DNA of 64,000 nt, taken from assembly GCA_035048485.1 (NCBI GenBank), contig CM068590.1, positions 18,464,774 to 18,528,773 on the forward strand. The letters are read 5' to 3'. This DNA is from Pteria penguin (Eukaryota > Mollusca > Bivalvia > Pterioida > Pteriidae). The notes beneath the pieces were generated by a model. That model did no database searches. It saw nothing but the letters and a program-made list of their open reading frames with translations, and was not told the origin of the DNA. Every line of letters starts with the position of its first letter. The first letter of the stretch is position 1. Both the position numbers and the translations under genes were made by a program. Positions 35,823 to 47,771 of the stretch are shown here, in pieces.

Positions 35823-36049
35823 TACTAATGTAATTTCTTTAGCTTTTTGTGTCGCTGTTATTAAATAAAACACATAACAAACATGAACGTCGTAAACCAT
35901 AATCAAATTTCAAACTTTTCTTTTTGGTAGTTGAGAACAGTAAAGTGTTAAACCATATCTTTGATTTGATATCATTATTTATTAAATATATGCAGCTGAA
36001 GTATATACTACAATAGTAAACCAAGGTTTCAGTTAGCGATTTGTAGTCA

Positions 36050-36240
36050 ATAAAGAAGATTATATACTAGAAAAATGAGAGACATAGGGTTATCACAGAC
36101 CCGTTGAAAAAAATCCGAATTAGGATCAGGCACCATGAAAGAATTCGCATCCCATGCTGACTGTTAACTGTCTTCCCGATGCCATAACATTATGTGAGCT
36201 GGTAAATCTGGTAGTCATATGAGGTAGTAACAGTATTGCT
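36050..36240. repeat. Dispersed repeat, relative at 225-400
   Basis: Same orientation as the copy near the left end; shared blocks include GCATCCCATGCTGACTGTTA and TCATATGAGGTAGTAACAGT. Confidence 0.6.
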
Positions 36241-36338
36241 AAACGAGATATGATCAAAAAGTTATGGGTCCGAAAATTATCGACCCGATATTAAATTGAA
36301 ACAATAAATGAGAAATACACATTTTTAAATCATAATGA

Positions 36339-36341
<3 letters not shown>

Positions 36342-36389
<48 letters not shown>
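36342..36389. repeat. (GT)n microsatellite
   Basis: A pure GT tract of about 24 units. Confidence 0.95.
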
Positions 36390-36391
<2 letters not shown>

Positions 36392-36487
36392 AACCCTTTT
36401 TATTAAACATGAAATTCGCTATTGAAAGTTGAAGGGTTAGTACTGTTAAAATATTGATTCCTGAATTTAAAAGGGGGAGGGAGAGCA

Positions 36488-37060
36488 ATGAAGATGCTAC
36501 CGCAGACGAAAACGTGGATATTGTGCAAACTCTTGTCATGTGAGACAAAAGACGAAACCTCTGCGATACAAACAGAAGTTCACAGATATGTATGGGATGT
36601 TAAATCAACTCTTTTCAAAAGCGTAGGTATGTCTGTGGTCTGTGCTGGATGGGTCCCTAGAATATTGACTAATAGACAAACAGGTATGTGTTGATTTTAA
36701 AGAAGGGAATTTTTCTTGTTAATGTTGAAAACTTTATATGCAAATACATGTATTGATATAAAAACTGACAGGCTGTTTATGACTAGCGAGCAGATCGATG
36801 GTAACCCCAGTTAATAACAGTGAATAGACAATACAGAAGATCTAGATTTGATTTTTATAGCCTTACGAATCTAATGTATTTAAGTACTTTGTTCAATGCG
36901 CATGTTCATAGTGTCATTGTAGTGAGGATGTCCAAGTTGAGATCCTGGAGAACTTTATATCAGATCTTTATGAGAAGGGAGTATAAGATGACCAATGCAA
37001 TGATACAGATGTTCACATTGACATGTGTAGGTACCTTTTAAACACTGAGTTTCAGGTGCC
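36488..37060 (+). mobile_element. Possible mariner transposase fragment
   Basis: A 68-codon frame (36,488-36,694) ends with VGMSVVCAGWVPRILT, which resembles the link between the DNA-binding and catalytic parts of mariner transposases (GM...ARWVPRLLT). A second piece near 36,920-36,990 is unassigned. No catalytic motif or inverted ends were seen. Confidence 0.3.
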
Positions 37061-39400
37061 AATGTGCGGCTGCCGTTACATCTACTTATATCTTTGAACA
37101 TCTTTTCGATTTTTCTTTCATCATTTCCAATCCAGCTATGTATTATTAGCTCTTGTACAGGAAACATAGGATGGATTTTAGAACACTTCATTAATATACG
37201 ACGCACAACCTGGATGACAGTTTGAAACTATACACAGCAACAGATGAACAATAAAGGGGAAACTGTTTTAAGGACAAAAAAAAAACCCCACTCTTTTTCA
37301 AAACATTTCGGCTTCCTGGCCTTTATCAATTGAAGGAAATAGAAATGTTCTAATACTTATATGTTGTTTATATAATTATATGTACTTCCCTTTGGATGAT
37401 TTGAATATCTGTATAGTGCTTTAAGGACCCTAATAGCATCCATTCTCAATGAGACAACATGAGTGAGAAAAATTATCAAAACACCTTTCAGATGATCAGC
37501 ATCTGGTTTCAATTGGTTTAACTTTACAAATAAATGCACTAAATTTTCATGCTAGGCCTACAACACAGATCAGGGATAGTATCCTTTGATATGGAAACCC
37601 TCTTAGAAAAAGGCTTAATGTATAGATGAGTGGTTCTCAAAATTAAGAGGACGAACAGAGAGGTCATGATTTCAGTTATAAAACACTGCATGTGCATATT
37701 GAAAAAGGTCTACCTTTTGTAATTCAGAAATCTTTTCTGTGTTTCCCGTGATCTTTGTGAATCGTTACACCAACATAAGTACATTTCAATCTACATTGAC
37801 CATAAAATCTCCTTTTTGAGTAAGATTTTTGACTAGAAGTAAACCCTCCATTTTGAAATGATGATATTGGATAATTCAGATCCTATATGTTGAGAATCGG
37901 CCTCAGACCTCTGTCCTTCTTTGCACAAGTGAAAATATTTCTTAATATCTAAATTCCACTGCCCTCTTGTCTAAAAATTCCTAGATTTCTTTTTCTGTGA
38001 TCATCATTTTTCGCCGTTTTTGTAGGAAAAGACATGGTTGTAGTTCATAGTTCTTGTCCCTCTACAACCCAATGCAGACTTGTGCTTAAGCGTTGCACGC
38101 TGACTAACAGGGCGGTAGGGAATTTATGACGGGCCTTGTCCAAACCTTTTCAGAAAAGACAAGTCATGATCCTCGTCCCCTCTGACTATTAGTCAGGACT
38201 CCTATTGATCAAGGATCATAGTACGGCTTACAGGCGGGAAGAGCACGGTTTATGTTGATGTCGCCTTACATATTTTTGATAGCAACATATTATTCTATAA
38301 ACTTTTCGAGTGTAATAAAAAATGTATGACTTCTCTTCTTGAGAATAGTGTTGATCCTTGTTCTCTATATGGAGGATTTTTAATAAATTTTTTAATGTGT
38401 ATGCTTTGATTGTGCTTATATGGAGGATTTTTAATAAATTTTTAATGTGTGTGCTTTGATTGTGCTGCTGTTGTAGTGAATGGGAAGGTGGGCGGCCGTA
38501 AATCGGTTAACCACACCAATTGAATTACGTTCGTTACTTTAATTGACCGTCCTAAGTCGGTATCGTACCCGCAGCACAGTCGAATATTTTTGTAATTTCG
38601 TTTTTTCAGTGTATATTTTGTGCGCAAGTCCTAGGTGATTTTGGTCATACATCTTTGTCAGATGTCTTAAGTTTTCTCGTTTTTAGGAATCTTGTTTAAA
38701 ATCTAACTTGTACCCGTTGATTGCATAGAAAACAACCTGATCTTCAGTGATCATTTCCAACGACTGATTGTAACGTAAGATTCAAATGAATGTCAATCAG
38801 CTCTGTGTAGATATTTGGTCAAATTTTCTATGATTTAGGATTTGATTTTGAGTCCAAGGGGACTCTTGGTATAAATGTACATTATGAAATAGAATAATTT
38901 CAGACCTACACTCGATTGCGATTATCGTAAATCCCGGACTTCCCCTTCGTAGCACACACAGGCATAGAAGGTTTCATTACGCTCCTAGCATTTTCTATCT
39001 TATCGCATACACAACGCTCCTTTAGAGACCAACCGACGGGAAGTGCTGCCCTACACAAGTTAAATGTATGTACACGTAATTTCGTATGTATGCCGCCCCG
39101 ACAGTGGAGTCGAATCTCTCTCTGGACTTGAATTTATCATTATCATTCGAATCATCTTATTGATTATCAGTCGCAAAATCAGCGTAGTGAACATTATTAT
39201 TAAGATATATCTCCAACTCAGAATAAAGAATCTGATTCATCAGCGCAATACCTTCTGGTCTGAATAATCATCGCCCTTTTGGACTCACTACTGTCAGACA
39301 CATTATAGATCACTATCTGTATCACTCATGATAAGTTTCCTCAAAGTGTAATATACAAAATAAAAGTCCGAAAAATCCAAAATAAACAGTGGATTGCACA
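36695..39400. other. Gene-free stretch
   Basis: No supported exon was seen. It contains a direct duplication of TATGGAGGATTTTTAATAAA (38,369 and 38,420), the repeat at 38,480-38,570 (inverse of 29,318-29,410), and a fragment at 38,088-38,145 (inverse relative of 21,650-21,710). Confidence 0.5.
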
Positions 39401-39409
39401 GGATAGAAT

Positions 39410-39937
39410 CCAGAAAGGTGACAGTGAGGCAAGTGCACGGCATAAAATTTTTTGACCTTGACCTACATTTACATTCTCAAGGTCCAATTTAAAAAAAACC
39501 AATTTTTCCAGGCCTTAACTTGAATACCCTTTGAGGTAAGAACTTGAAACTTGGAACATAGAAAGGTGAGTTGACAGTAAGGTTAGGTGCAAGGCATAAA
39601 CATTTTTTACTTTGACGTACATTTACAGTCTCAAGGTCAAATTAAAAAAAAATTGCCCAGGCCGTAACTTGAATACCCTTTGAGGTAAGAACTTGAAACT
39701 TGAAACATAGAAAGGTGACAGTGAGGCAAGCTGCATGGCATAAAATTTGGTCGTCCCTGGCACTTCGTTATAAGCATGTTTTACTGTACATTCATTTCTA
39801 CAGAGTACTGGTATCTTATATTATATTCTTATAATGTTTTAAAATCCTAGTCACTTGTACTGGCCCATACTTGAACACATCCATAAGGAAGAAGAGACAT
39901 GTGTTTTTGTTCAAAACACAATACCCACTAGTTTGCA
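39410..39937. repeat. Left arm of an inverted repeat pair with satellite units
   Basis: About two and a half units of a roughly 150-bp repeat (CTTTGAGGTAAGAACTTGAA, GAAAGGTGACAGTGAGGCAA) are followed by a unique part (39,745-39,937). The unique part is the reverse complement of 45,062-45,260 at roughly 80% identity by eye, ending at ACTAGTGGGTATTG in the reverse sense. The partner continues into a long array of the same satellite. Confidence 0.75.
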
Positions 39938-40048
39938 CTACTTGCAGAGTATTATGAAATCTTCTTATATAACTTGTAGACAAACAATTTTCGGTATTTG
40001 AATACAGCCTTTAATTTGCATAAATAGATGCATGCAGATGTAAATATA

Positions 40049-41500
40049 CTCAGGGACTTTAATAACGCCTTTCTAATATCATTACAGTTTAATCAACAAC
40101 TAGGGTAAATAATTGCAAAAAAATGATTTATTTCATTTCATCAGTTATGTATACCACTTCCAAAATTTCATGTGTTTTGTTTAGTAACGAGTATGCCCCC
40201 CCATTTGTTTTAACACATGCACACAATCTGGACCGCGTGGATTAACATAAAGTTCGAATTTTTCTCATAGGAATATTATTCCACTCTTCTTGAAGAACAC
40301 GTGCCAACTCATCCACAGTTCTTGGTTGACGGTGACGTAAGCGTCTCCCTAACTCATCCCACATGTGCTCTATAGGATTGAGGTCGGATGAACGTGCTGG
40401 GAAATCCATTATATTAATTCCCTGAATGTTTAGAAAGTTTAACGTGACTCTGGCCATCTAGTCTAGACGTGCGTTGTCTTGTTGAAACGTCAACGGATTG
40501 TTGACATTTGATGATGTTGAATTAATGGAAGGACCTCAGGCTGTAAAACGTCATCGATGTAGCGCCTCGCGGTAAGAGTGTTCCTCAAAATAGTCAGTGA
40601 TGTCTTGAAATGTTGATTGATGGCTCCCCAAACCATGACGCCACCACCGCTAAATTTGTCAGGCTAAATTAATGCAGTTTGCGGCAAAACGTTCATTGCG
40701 TCTCCTGTAAATGCGCTGTCTTCCGTCAGCCATGGACAAATTGAATCTTGATTCGTCGCTGAACACTACGTCATGCCAATTACGTCTATTAGCAAGCATA
40801 GGACCAGGTCAGACGATTTCTTCGGTGTCGAGGAGTTAGGATCAAGCCTTTCAATGGGCGACGATATAGCATACCTTGCTCTTTCAATCGTCGGCGTACT
40901 GTCTTGGGGTGGATTTGCCTACCGTAACGACCTATCACATCTCTTGACGTGCCTACGGCTGTCGCAAACCTGTCACGTAGATGACGTTGCCTTATGAAAA
41001 CGTCATGACGTCTTGTCATTATGCGTGACTGACCACTTCGAGGACGATCATTAACACTTCCTGTGGTCCGATACTTCCATACAAATCTCCTGGTTGTAGA
41101 CAAATGGACGTTGAAGCGTCCTGCGATGATACCTTAATTTACGCCGGCATCTATAAGGCCAAGAACAGCATATCTCTGTTGCTCAGACAGTCTCGGCATT
41201 TCACGCCTTAATTTTAATGAAGCAAAGTTTGAAATCAGAATAGATAAAGGCACTAGGTACCAGTATACGTTATTTCTGAAGAAAATGACTCAGTGTAGAG
41301 CACATGGTCGAGTACTTTTTGAAAAGCGCGCGGGTGAGCAGTATTAAGTTATGGTTGAACGATTTGTCTCGCCGATAGCATGAAAGTTACCACAATCACA
41401 CAATATCAAACAGATATTCAAATCGATTTGTTTTCAAAACATTTATGTTTATATATGAAAAAAAAACCATATAGATATAGGCGTTTTTAAAGAGCCTGAG
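40049..41500 (-). mobile_element. Tc1-like transposon with terminal inverted repeats
   Basis: The left end CTCAGGGACTTTAATAACGC and the reverse complement of the right end (CTCAGGCTCTTTAAAAACGC) match at 17 of 20 positions. TA flanks both ends (40,047-40,048 and 41,501-41,502). The 1,452-bp length is normal for Tc1. The transposase frame runs from ATG 41,199 to about 40,242 and is broken: a stop after LGLIDAGVN near 41,135, then FVWKYRTTGSVNDRPRSGQS, PKTVRRRLKEQG, HRRNRLTW, a break, and near the C-terminus DFPARSSDLNPIEHMWDELG, which carries the second and third catalytic acidic positions. Inactive. Confidence 0.9.
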
Positions 41501-42904
41501 TATATATTACCAATTTATATAGTGTGATATAATAATATTTCCAACATTAGAATATGATTAGAATCCATCACAAAATGAATTGTATTTACATGCATAAAGA
41601 TTAAATCATAACTAAGTATTGTTATCAATATATTCTGATTCGGATTATATCGAATATGTAAATGGTTTTATATAAAAAAATAAGCATAAAATGCGGGTGC
41701 GGCCTTGGGAGTTATCTCAACATTAAAATTAGAAACAAAGGTACACAGCAATTGGTTGAGGTCAAAATGTTATCATATCGTCTTAAACTTTGACCATATT
41801 TATGATTTCTATAGTGATTTCAAGTGCGGCATCACATTATAACTTTAATTAAACTAAGCTGAAAAGAGGGTTTAACCAATATCATTTTAAATTTGTATCT
41901 TCATCATATGACAGTAGATCGACTAAAATTAACAAATGAGAAATTAGATTTCAAAATTGTTATAACTCGTACAAATTACTCAATGATTGAGTACGCAAAA
42001 TCCTGGAGTTATAAAACCCTACATTTATCTAGTAATACCAAGCCGTGTAACTGTCAGACAAACGCCCAGGTACAACCAAAACATTTTTGTAAGAGGATCA
42101 GTGTTGTGGCGAACGACTACACAGTGCACCTATATCGTGAACTAGCTTTAACTAACTAGCACAGATTTGTGTTTTACATCCCATTTGATAAGGAAAGACC
42201 ACCATTCATATTCAAATTCTAAAGTCAAACGATAATTTATCTGATTGTACTTGCGTAATCTTATCTGCCCATATTATATTTTATGTCGCAATCCACTAGT
42301 CTGTGTCGAGAATAGCACTTGAACTAAAAGAACTGCATGGTCAAGATAATTTAGTTATCTGGTACACCACTATCAGCGCAAAATATATGACTAATTTAGC
42401 GATTACGATGGCAATAGTCCTATAAACATGACCTAGCTGATAAGCGCGAGATCATATTGGTGGGGTCCTTACTCTTTATAGCAAAAGTGTTGCAGACGAA
42501 AATTCTTGCAAAGCGCATTTAAGCTCGGAATTGGGTTAAATGATGTTTATCTTAATTCTTCCTTAATGTGAAAGTCACATATTCTGTTAAATCAGGTTTA
42601 AACAAGAATAAATATCGTATATCGTCTTTAAAACAATGTTCTGAATAGACAAATGAATTTGTATTTTTATATTTTTTTTTCAAAATTTTACCACAACGCT
42701 TATATGTACATTTACGTACGCTCAAGATGCAATTGAAAGAAAAGGAATTAGATAGGTAAAATGAAGTATAAAATAAGTCGCTTACTATTTGATATAATAA
42801 AGGGATTAATCAATTAGCAAGTAATAGAGATAAATCTAAAATCTATTCGTTTTGTGAATTTCAATCTGTAAATTATACGCTCATCTTAGTTCCGAATGTG
42901 TTCT

Positions 42905-43345
42905 CAGGATTTTCCACATCTGATTTTCATTTTGTTTTCAACACTGCTTTTCAAATATTTATATCTTATGTGAATTCCAATCAATCGGACATGCGCATCT
43001 GGTGCACAAAATTAAAAGGTATATATGTTCTATATTTATTATAACCAATAGGCCTGTGTCACTGCTGGTGCACTGATAGTCCTCGAGGGCATTATAAGTC
43101 TAGTTTTCAATGCTTCTGTACTGACGGTCTACTTTTTAGGTTTTTTGTACAGACATGAAATATATACTTAAAATTTTCCGTCATGAAATTATATAAATCA
43201 CTCTAAAACTAAGAAGTATCTCCCTCATGCATAGCTCTATCCTTAGATTGATTCTTTGGTTCACTTTTCGGGCATTTTGGTTTCAACACTGCTCTGCTCT
43301 TCAAATATTAAATTAAAAGGTATATGTGTTCTATATCTATTTTCT
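42905..43345 (-). repeat. Inverted relative of the first receptor intron
   Basis: The reverse complement matches 14,150-14,450 and 60,250-60,530 (for example CATAGCTCTATCCTTAGATT, TTTCAACACTGCTCTTCAAA), with a partial tandem repetition at 42,905-43,060. It is either an interspersed repeat that sits in receptor intron 1 or a broken third copy of that part of the locus. The signal-peptide exon is not present. Confidence 0.6.
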
Positions 43346-43528
43346 CAGAATTAAGTGAACACAATACACATCCAATCATTTTAAATTTTGGATTATTTTT
43401 CAAGCTGAGTAGCAGTAAGTTTAATGTTTTATCTGTGTTGCATTTCAGCTCGCAACCCCGTTTTTATATACACTCTCATGTTTCCGCCACACTAAATCGC
43501 TGAGGAAAGAACTACATATGAGTTAAAC

Positions 43529-43529
<1 letters not shown>

Positions 43530-43560
<31 letters not shown>
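43530..43560. repeat. Poly-C run
   Basis: 31 consecutive C on the plus strand; length may be unreliable. Confidence 0.9.
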
Positions 43561-43562
<2 letters not shown>

Positions 43563-43859
43563 ACCACCAGCGGTCCCACAGTCTCACTCTATAGAGCAAC
43601 ACTTCCCATGGGAAAGGATGGCTCTAAAACAGAAGCTTCCCCTAGGGAAGTCTCACTCTTCATCTACCTATATAGTGAGCGTCCCCCATAGCCAGACTTC
43701 CCCCGGAAACAATATATTACACCGTGGCGATGACATACTTTGTCGTTTTAACAATAAAGCTTCGTCGTGGTCACGTATTTCTACAATTAACAGTGTAAGA
43801 ATAGGTATTGCTACACCCTTCTTTTAGAACGCACAAGCTTTTATTGTCGTATGGAAATT

Positions 43860-44010
43860 ACCTAACCGGGCGGAGTATACCTCTCTGGGTTAGTGATCGA
43901 CCGCTCGTCGCAGAACCGGGAGGTCGCGGGTTCGAGCCCCTCTCAGGTCATGCCGGAGTATGTTTTCCGATAAGACAGTAGAATTCGATGTCCGGTGTCA
44001 AGGCTGTCTT
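43860..44010 (+). mobile_element. tRNA-derived SINE, 5' part
   Basis: A-box-like GGGTTAGTGATCGACC and B-box GCGGGTTCGAGCCCC are followed by TCATGCCGGAGTATG and CGATAAGACAGTAGAATT, related to the other SINEs here. The 3' part is lost. Confidence 0.65.
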
Positions 44011-44394
44011 GAATTTTGATAATGTCAGCAAAAGGTATCTATATACATTGCATACTCGCTTTCTTCTTTAAAGCATACTTCTATGCAAACTATTTATCAG
44101 ATGTAGAAACATATTTGCGTGGGTTTAGAGTAGATACGACCCCACTACCTCTTCTGGAAAATTATGATGACATTAAAAATGTTACAATAAAAACAATAAA
44201 TGCACCTTACTGGCGTTCTTTCGCAAGTTAAAAAGCCACAATATCAAAACTAAGTTTTCCGAAAAATTAATGAATTTATCGCAAAAAAAAAAAAAAATCA
44301 ATAGAAAACACTATCTGTTTCTGCCCCATTGCCTTTGCAACTTACCGGTCGTTATGATGTGGCTCAGTTGAAAGCATAAAAACACCTAAAAAGC

Positions 44395-44645
44395 CGGTGT
44401 AGGATTAGGTGCTCGGCTCGTGATCTAGAGGTCCCAGGTTCGACTCCCGCCCTGGGCGCACCGGTGGTCTGTCTTTCGGATGAGACAGTAAAAACCTAGG
44501 TTCCATGTCACGGTAGGCGTGGCACGTAAAAGATCCCTCACTGCTTCGGGTGGGTCCGTTGCAGAGGTCTAAATTTTTATGTAATGAATCGGGCAGATGC
44601 CGTAACCACGTGAAATAATCGAGGATTGGCGTAAAAAATATTCAA
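44395..44645 (+). mobile_element. tRNA-derived SINE, near full length
   Basis: A head with a B box (CCCAGGTTCGACTCCCGC) and a body shared with 1,967-2,203: CTGTCTTTCGGATGAGACAG, TGGCACGTAAAAGATC, CTCACTGCTTCGGGTGGGTC, GGCAGATGCCGT. A short A/T-rich tail ends near 44,645. Confidence 0.75.
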
Positions 44646-45061
44646 TCCAATTCAATTCTAAACGGTGAATTTTTAATTAGCCATAATCATATTTAAGAAT
44701 GTCCAAATTTTAATAGACATTGGTGACAATGGCAAGACTGATTTTTACAAGCTATGCAGTCCAAGTTTGCTTTGGATATTAACAAAACTCTTTAGAATAA
44801 CAGGAAGAATTTTTACAATGTGGACAATACATTGATATGCTTCTTACTTCTTAACTTGATATTTGTCTTGTATAGAAATATCAATTATCTGAACATTTCA
44901 GTACTGCATTCATATGATCATCACTTCTTTGGAAATAACGATTGACAGTTGTCTCCACCATTGCCTTGGTATGTATTTTTTTTTATTATATTAACGAATA
45001 ATATATATAGTTCTCAGTCACTATTTTAATAAAGCAATACGGTGAAAAAGTATCACATACA

Positions 45062-47183
45062 TTTTATGATCGATACACCTAGTGGGTATTGTTTTTTGAA
45101 CAGAAACACAGTCTCCCTTTCTTATGAATGTGTTTCAGAATGGGCCATTACAAGTGGAAGAATCTGAATAGGATTTTAAGAAATTATAGCAATATAATCC
45201 AAAATACTGGTACTCTGTAGAAATGAATGTACAGTAAAACATGCTTATAATAAAATGCCAAAGACGACCAATTTTGATTCATTATAAATGTATTTTGTTA
45301 CAACCGTTGCATTTATAAAATTTTCTGACAAGGAGTACTAAAACTGACTTAAGTTCAGGGGCAAAACTTTGGACACAGTTCATATACAGTGTTATAATAT
45401 GCTATAGAATTAAAGTCCATAAGTGAAACAATATACAAATTACAATTAAGAATCTTTTTTTAAATGACCTTGAAACGGTAAGTTTTTAAAATTTGACCTT
45501 TTGAATGTAAATGTAGGTCAAGGTCACCTTTTGAAGACTTGCACCTTGCCTCACTGTCACCTTTCTATGTTCAAAGTTTCAAGTTCTTACTTCAAAGGGT
45601 ATTCAAGTTACGGCCTGGACAAATATTTTTAAAATTTGATCATGCGATTGTAAATGTAGGTCAAGGTCAACAATTTTACCATATACTTTGCCGTACTGTC
45701 ACCTTTATATGTTCCAAGTTTCAAGTTCTTACCTCAAAGGGTATTGAAGTTGCAGCCTGGACAATTTTTTATTTAATTTGACCTTAAATTTGTAAATGTA
45801 CGTCAAGGTCAAAAATGTTTATGCCATGCATTTTGCCTGAATGTCACCTTTCTATGTTCCAAGTTTCAAGTTCATACCTCAGAGAGTATTTAAGTTACAG
45901 TCTGAACTTTTTTTAATTTGACAAATTTGATTGTAAAATTTTTAAGCCGTGCACCTTAAACAAGGGTCAAAACTTTGGACACAGTTCATATACAGTGTTT
46001 TGATATGCTATAGAATTAAAGTCCATAAGTGAAACAATATACAAATTACAATTTAGAATCTTTTTTTAAATGACCTTAAAACGGTATGTTATTTAAAATT
46101 TAACCATTTGATTGTAAATGTAGGTCAATGCCAATTTTTATGCCTTGCACCTTGCATTACTTTCACCTTTCTAAGTTCTAAGTTTCAACTTCTTACCTCA
46201 AAGGGTATTCAACTTATGGTCTAAACAATTTTTTTTAATTTGACCTCGAGATTGTAAATGCAAGTCAAGGTCAAAAATTTTATGCCTTGCACCTTGCCTC
46301 ACTGTCACCCTCAAAGTGCGTTCAAGTTACACCTGGACAAATTTAGAAAAAAAAATTGACCATGCTATTGTAAATGTAGGTCAATATCAACAATTTTTAT
46401 GCCGTGCACCTTGCCTTACTGTCACCTTTCTGTGTTTAAAGTTTCAAGTTCTTACCTCAAAGGGTATTTAAGTTGCAGCCTGGACAATTTTTTATTTAAT
46501 TTGACCTTGAAATTGTAAATGTAGGTCAAGGTAAAAATGTTTATGCCATGCATCTTGCCTCAATGTCACCTTTCTATATTCCAAGTTTTAAGCTCTTACC
46601 TCAAGGGGTATTTAAGTTACGGCCTGGATAAGTTTTATTCAAGTTTGACCTTGAGATTGTAAATGTAGGTCAAGGTCAAAAATGTTTATGTTGTGCACCT
46701 TCTCTTACTGTCACCTTCCTTTGCTCAAACTTTCAAGTTCTTACTTCAAAGTGTATTCAAGTTACGGCCTGGACATTGTTTATTTGACCATGAGATTGTA
46801 AATGTAGGTCAAGGTCAAATATTTTTAAGCCGTGCACCTTGCCTTACTGTCACCTTTCTAAGTTCCAATTTTCAAGTTCTTTCCTCAAAGGGTATTCAAG
46901 TTACAGCCTGGATATTTGACCTTTAATTATACATGTACGTCAAGGTAAAAATGCTGATGCCGTGCATCTTGCCTCACTGTCACCTTTCTATGTTCCAAGT
47001 TTCAAGTCCTTACCTCAAAGGGTATTCAAGTTACGGCCTGAATAAATTTTATTTAAATTTGACCTTGAGATTGTAAATGTAGGTCAAGGTCAAAAAATTT
47101 TATGCCATGCACCTTTCCTCACTGTCACCTTTCTATGTTCCAAGTGCTTACCTCAAAGGGTAGTTAAGTTACCGCCTTGACAA
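45062..47183. repeat. Right inverted arm and about 150-bp satellite array
   Basis: Unique arm at 45,062-45,260, then about eleven satellite units (45,460-47,183) with TGTAAATGTAGGTCAAGGTC, CTTGCCTCACTGTCACCTTT and CAAGTTCTTACCTCAAAGGG. A 125-bp piece with TTTGGACACAGTTCATATAC occurs at 45,360-45,485 and again at 45,965-46,090, so part of the array repeats with a period near 605 bp. The array stops where duplicated locus copy B begins. Confidence 0.85.
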
Positions 47184-47480
47184 TTTCTGGAGGATAAATA
47201 AGGCAATGTCCATATTTACATCTGAAAATCGTTTTGTATGTCAATATTATCTGTTCATTCCGTACTGTTCTACAATGTATGTATTGATGTTCTTACATTG
47301 CGAATATGTGAATGATAAGAAAATAGAATATATACTTCTGTATAAAGATTTCAATACATTCGTCACTTCTGATATACATACATTAGAGAATTACAAGACA
47401 AAGAAAAAAAAACACGAGTTATTTTGTACCACCATCTAATTTGTTTAATTGCAGGAATATTCAACTTGTATGGTAAGGGT

Positions 47481-47771
47481 AAGCACACATATCTGGTTCG
47501 TTGTACTAAATAATTGTGGCTCACCCACAGCAGTAAAGACCATTTCAATGGGACTCGCCAGCCATACGCGCCTGCTTTCAGTTTTTATAAAGCCCGAGTC
47601 TTTAATGAGAAAAGATCTGAAACATTCCGAATGTATTAATGGATATAAATTTGTTTTTATCGTAAGCTATAATGCAAACTTTCAATAATATATTAATAAT
47701 ATTATTGTAAATATGTGAATTACGGCACTTGAATTCAATTTACATTCAAGCATACATAGATAAAATGTAGA
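47481..47771. other. Unmatched stretch with an unassigned frame
   Basis: A plus-strand frame runs to a stop at 47,688 and contains TAVKTISMGLASHTRLLSVF and GYKFVFIVSYNANFQ. The sequence is unusually protein-like, but I recognise no family. Copy A lost or never had this stretch; a SINE takes its place. Confidence 0.3.

Larger units (their letters stand above)
41503..43850. other. Gene-free stretch
   Basis: No recognised gene. An 88-codon frame at 41,893-42,159 has no signal, domain or splice context. A dispersed repeat lies at 42,905-43,345 and a run of 31 C at 43,530-43,560. Confidence 0.45.

Noticed and set aside
41893..42159. 88-codon plus-strand gene
   Set aside because: No signal peptide, domain, splice context or second copy supports it.
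44016..44231. 71-codon plus-strand gene
   Set aside because: It starts inside a SINE remnant and has no recognisable domain.
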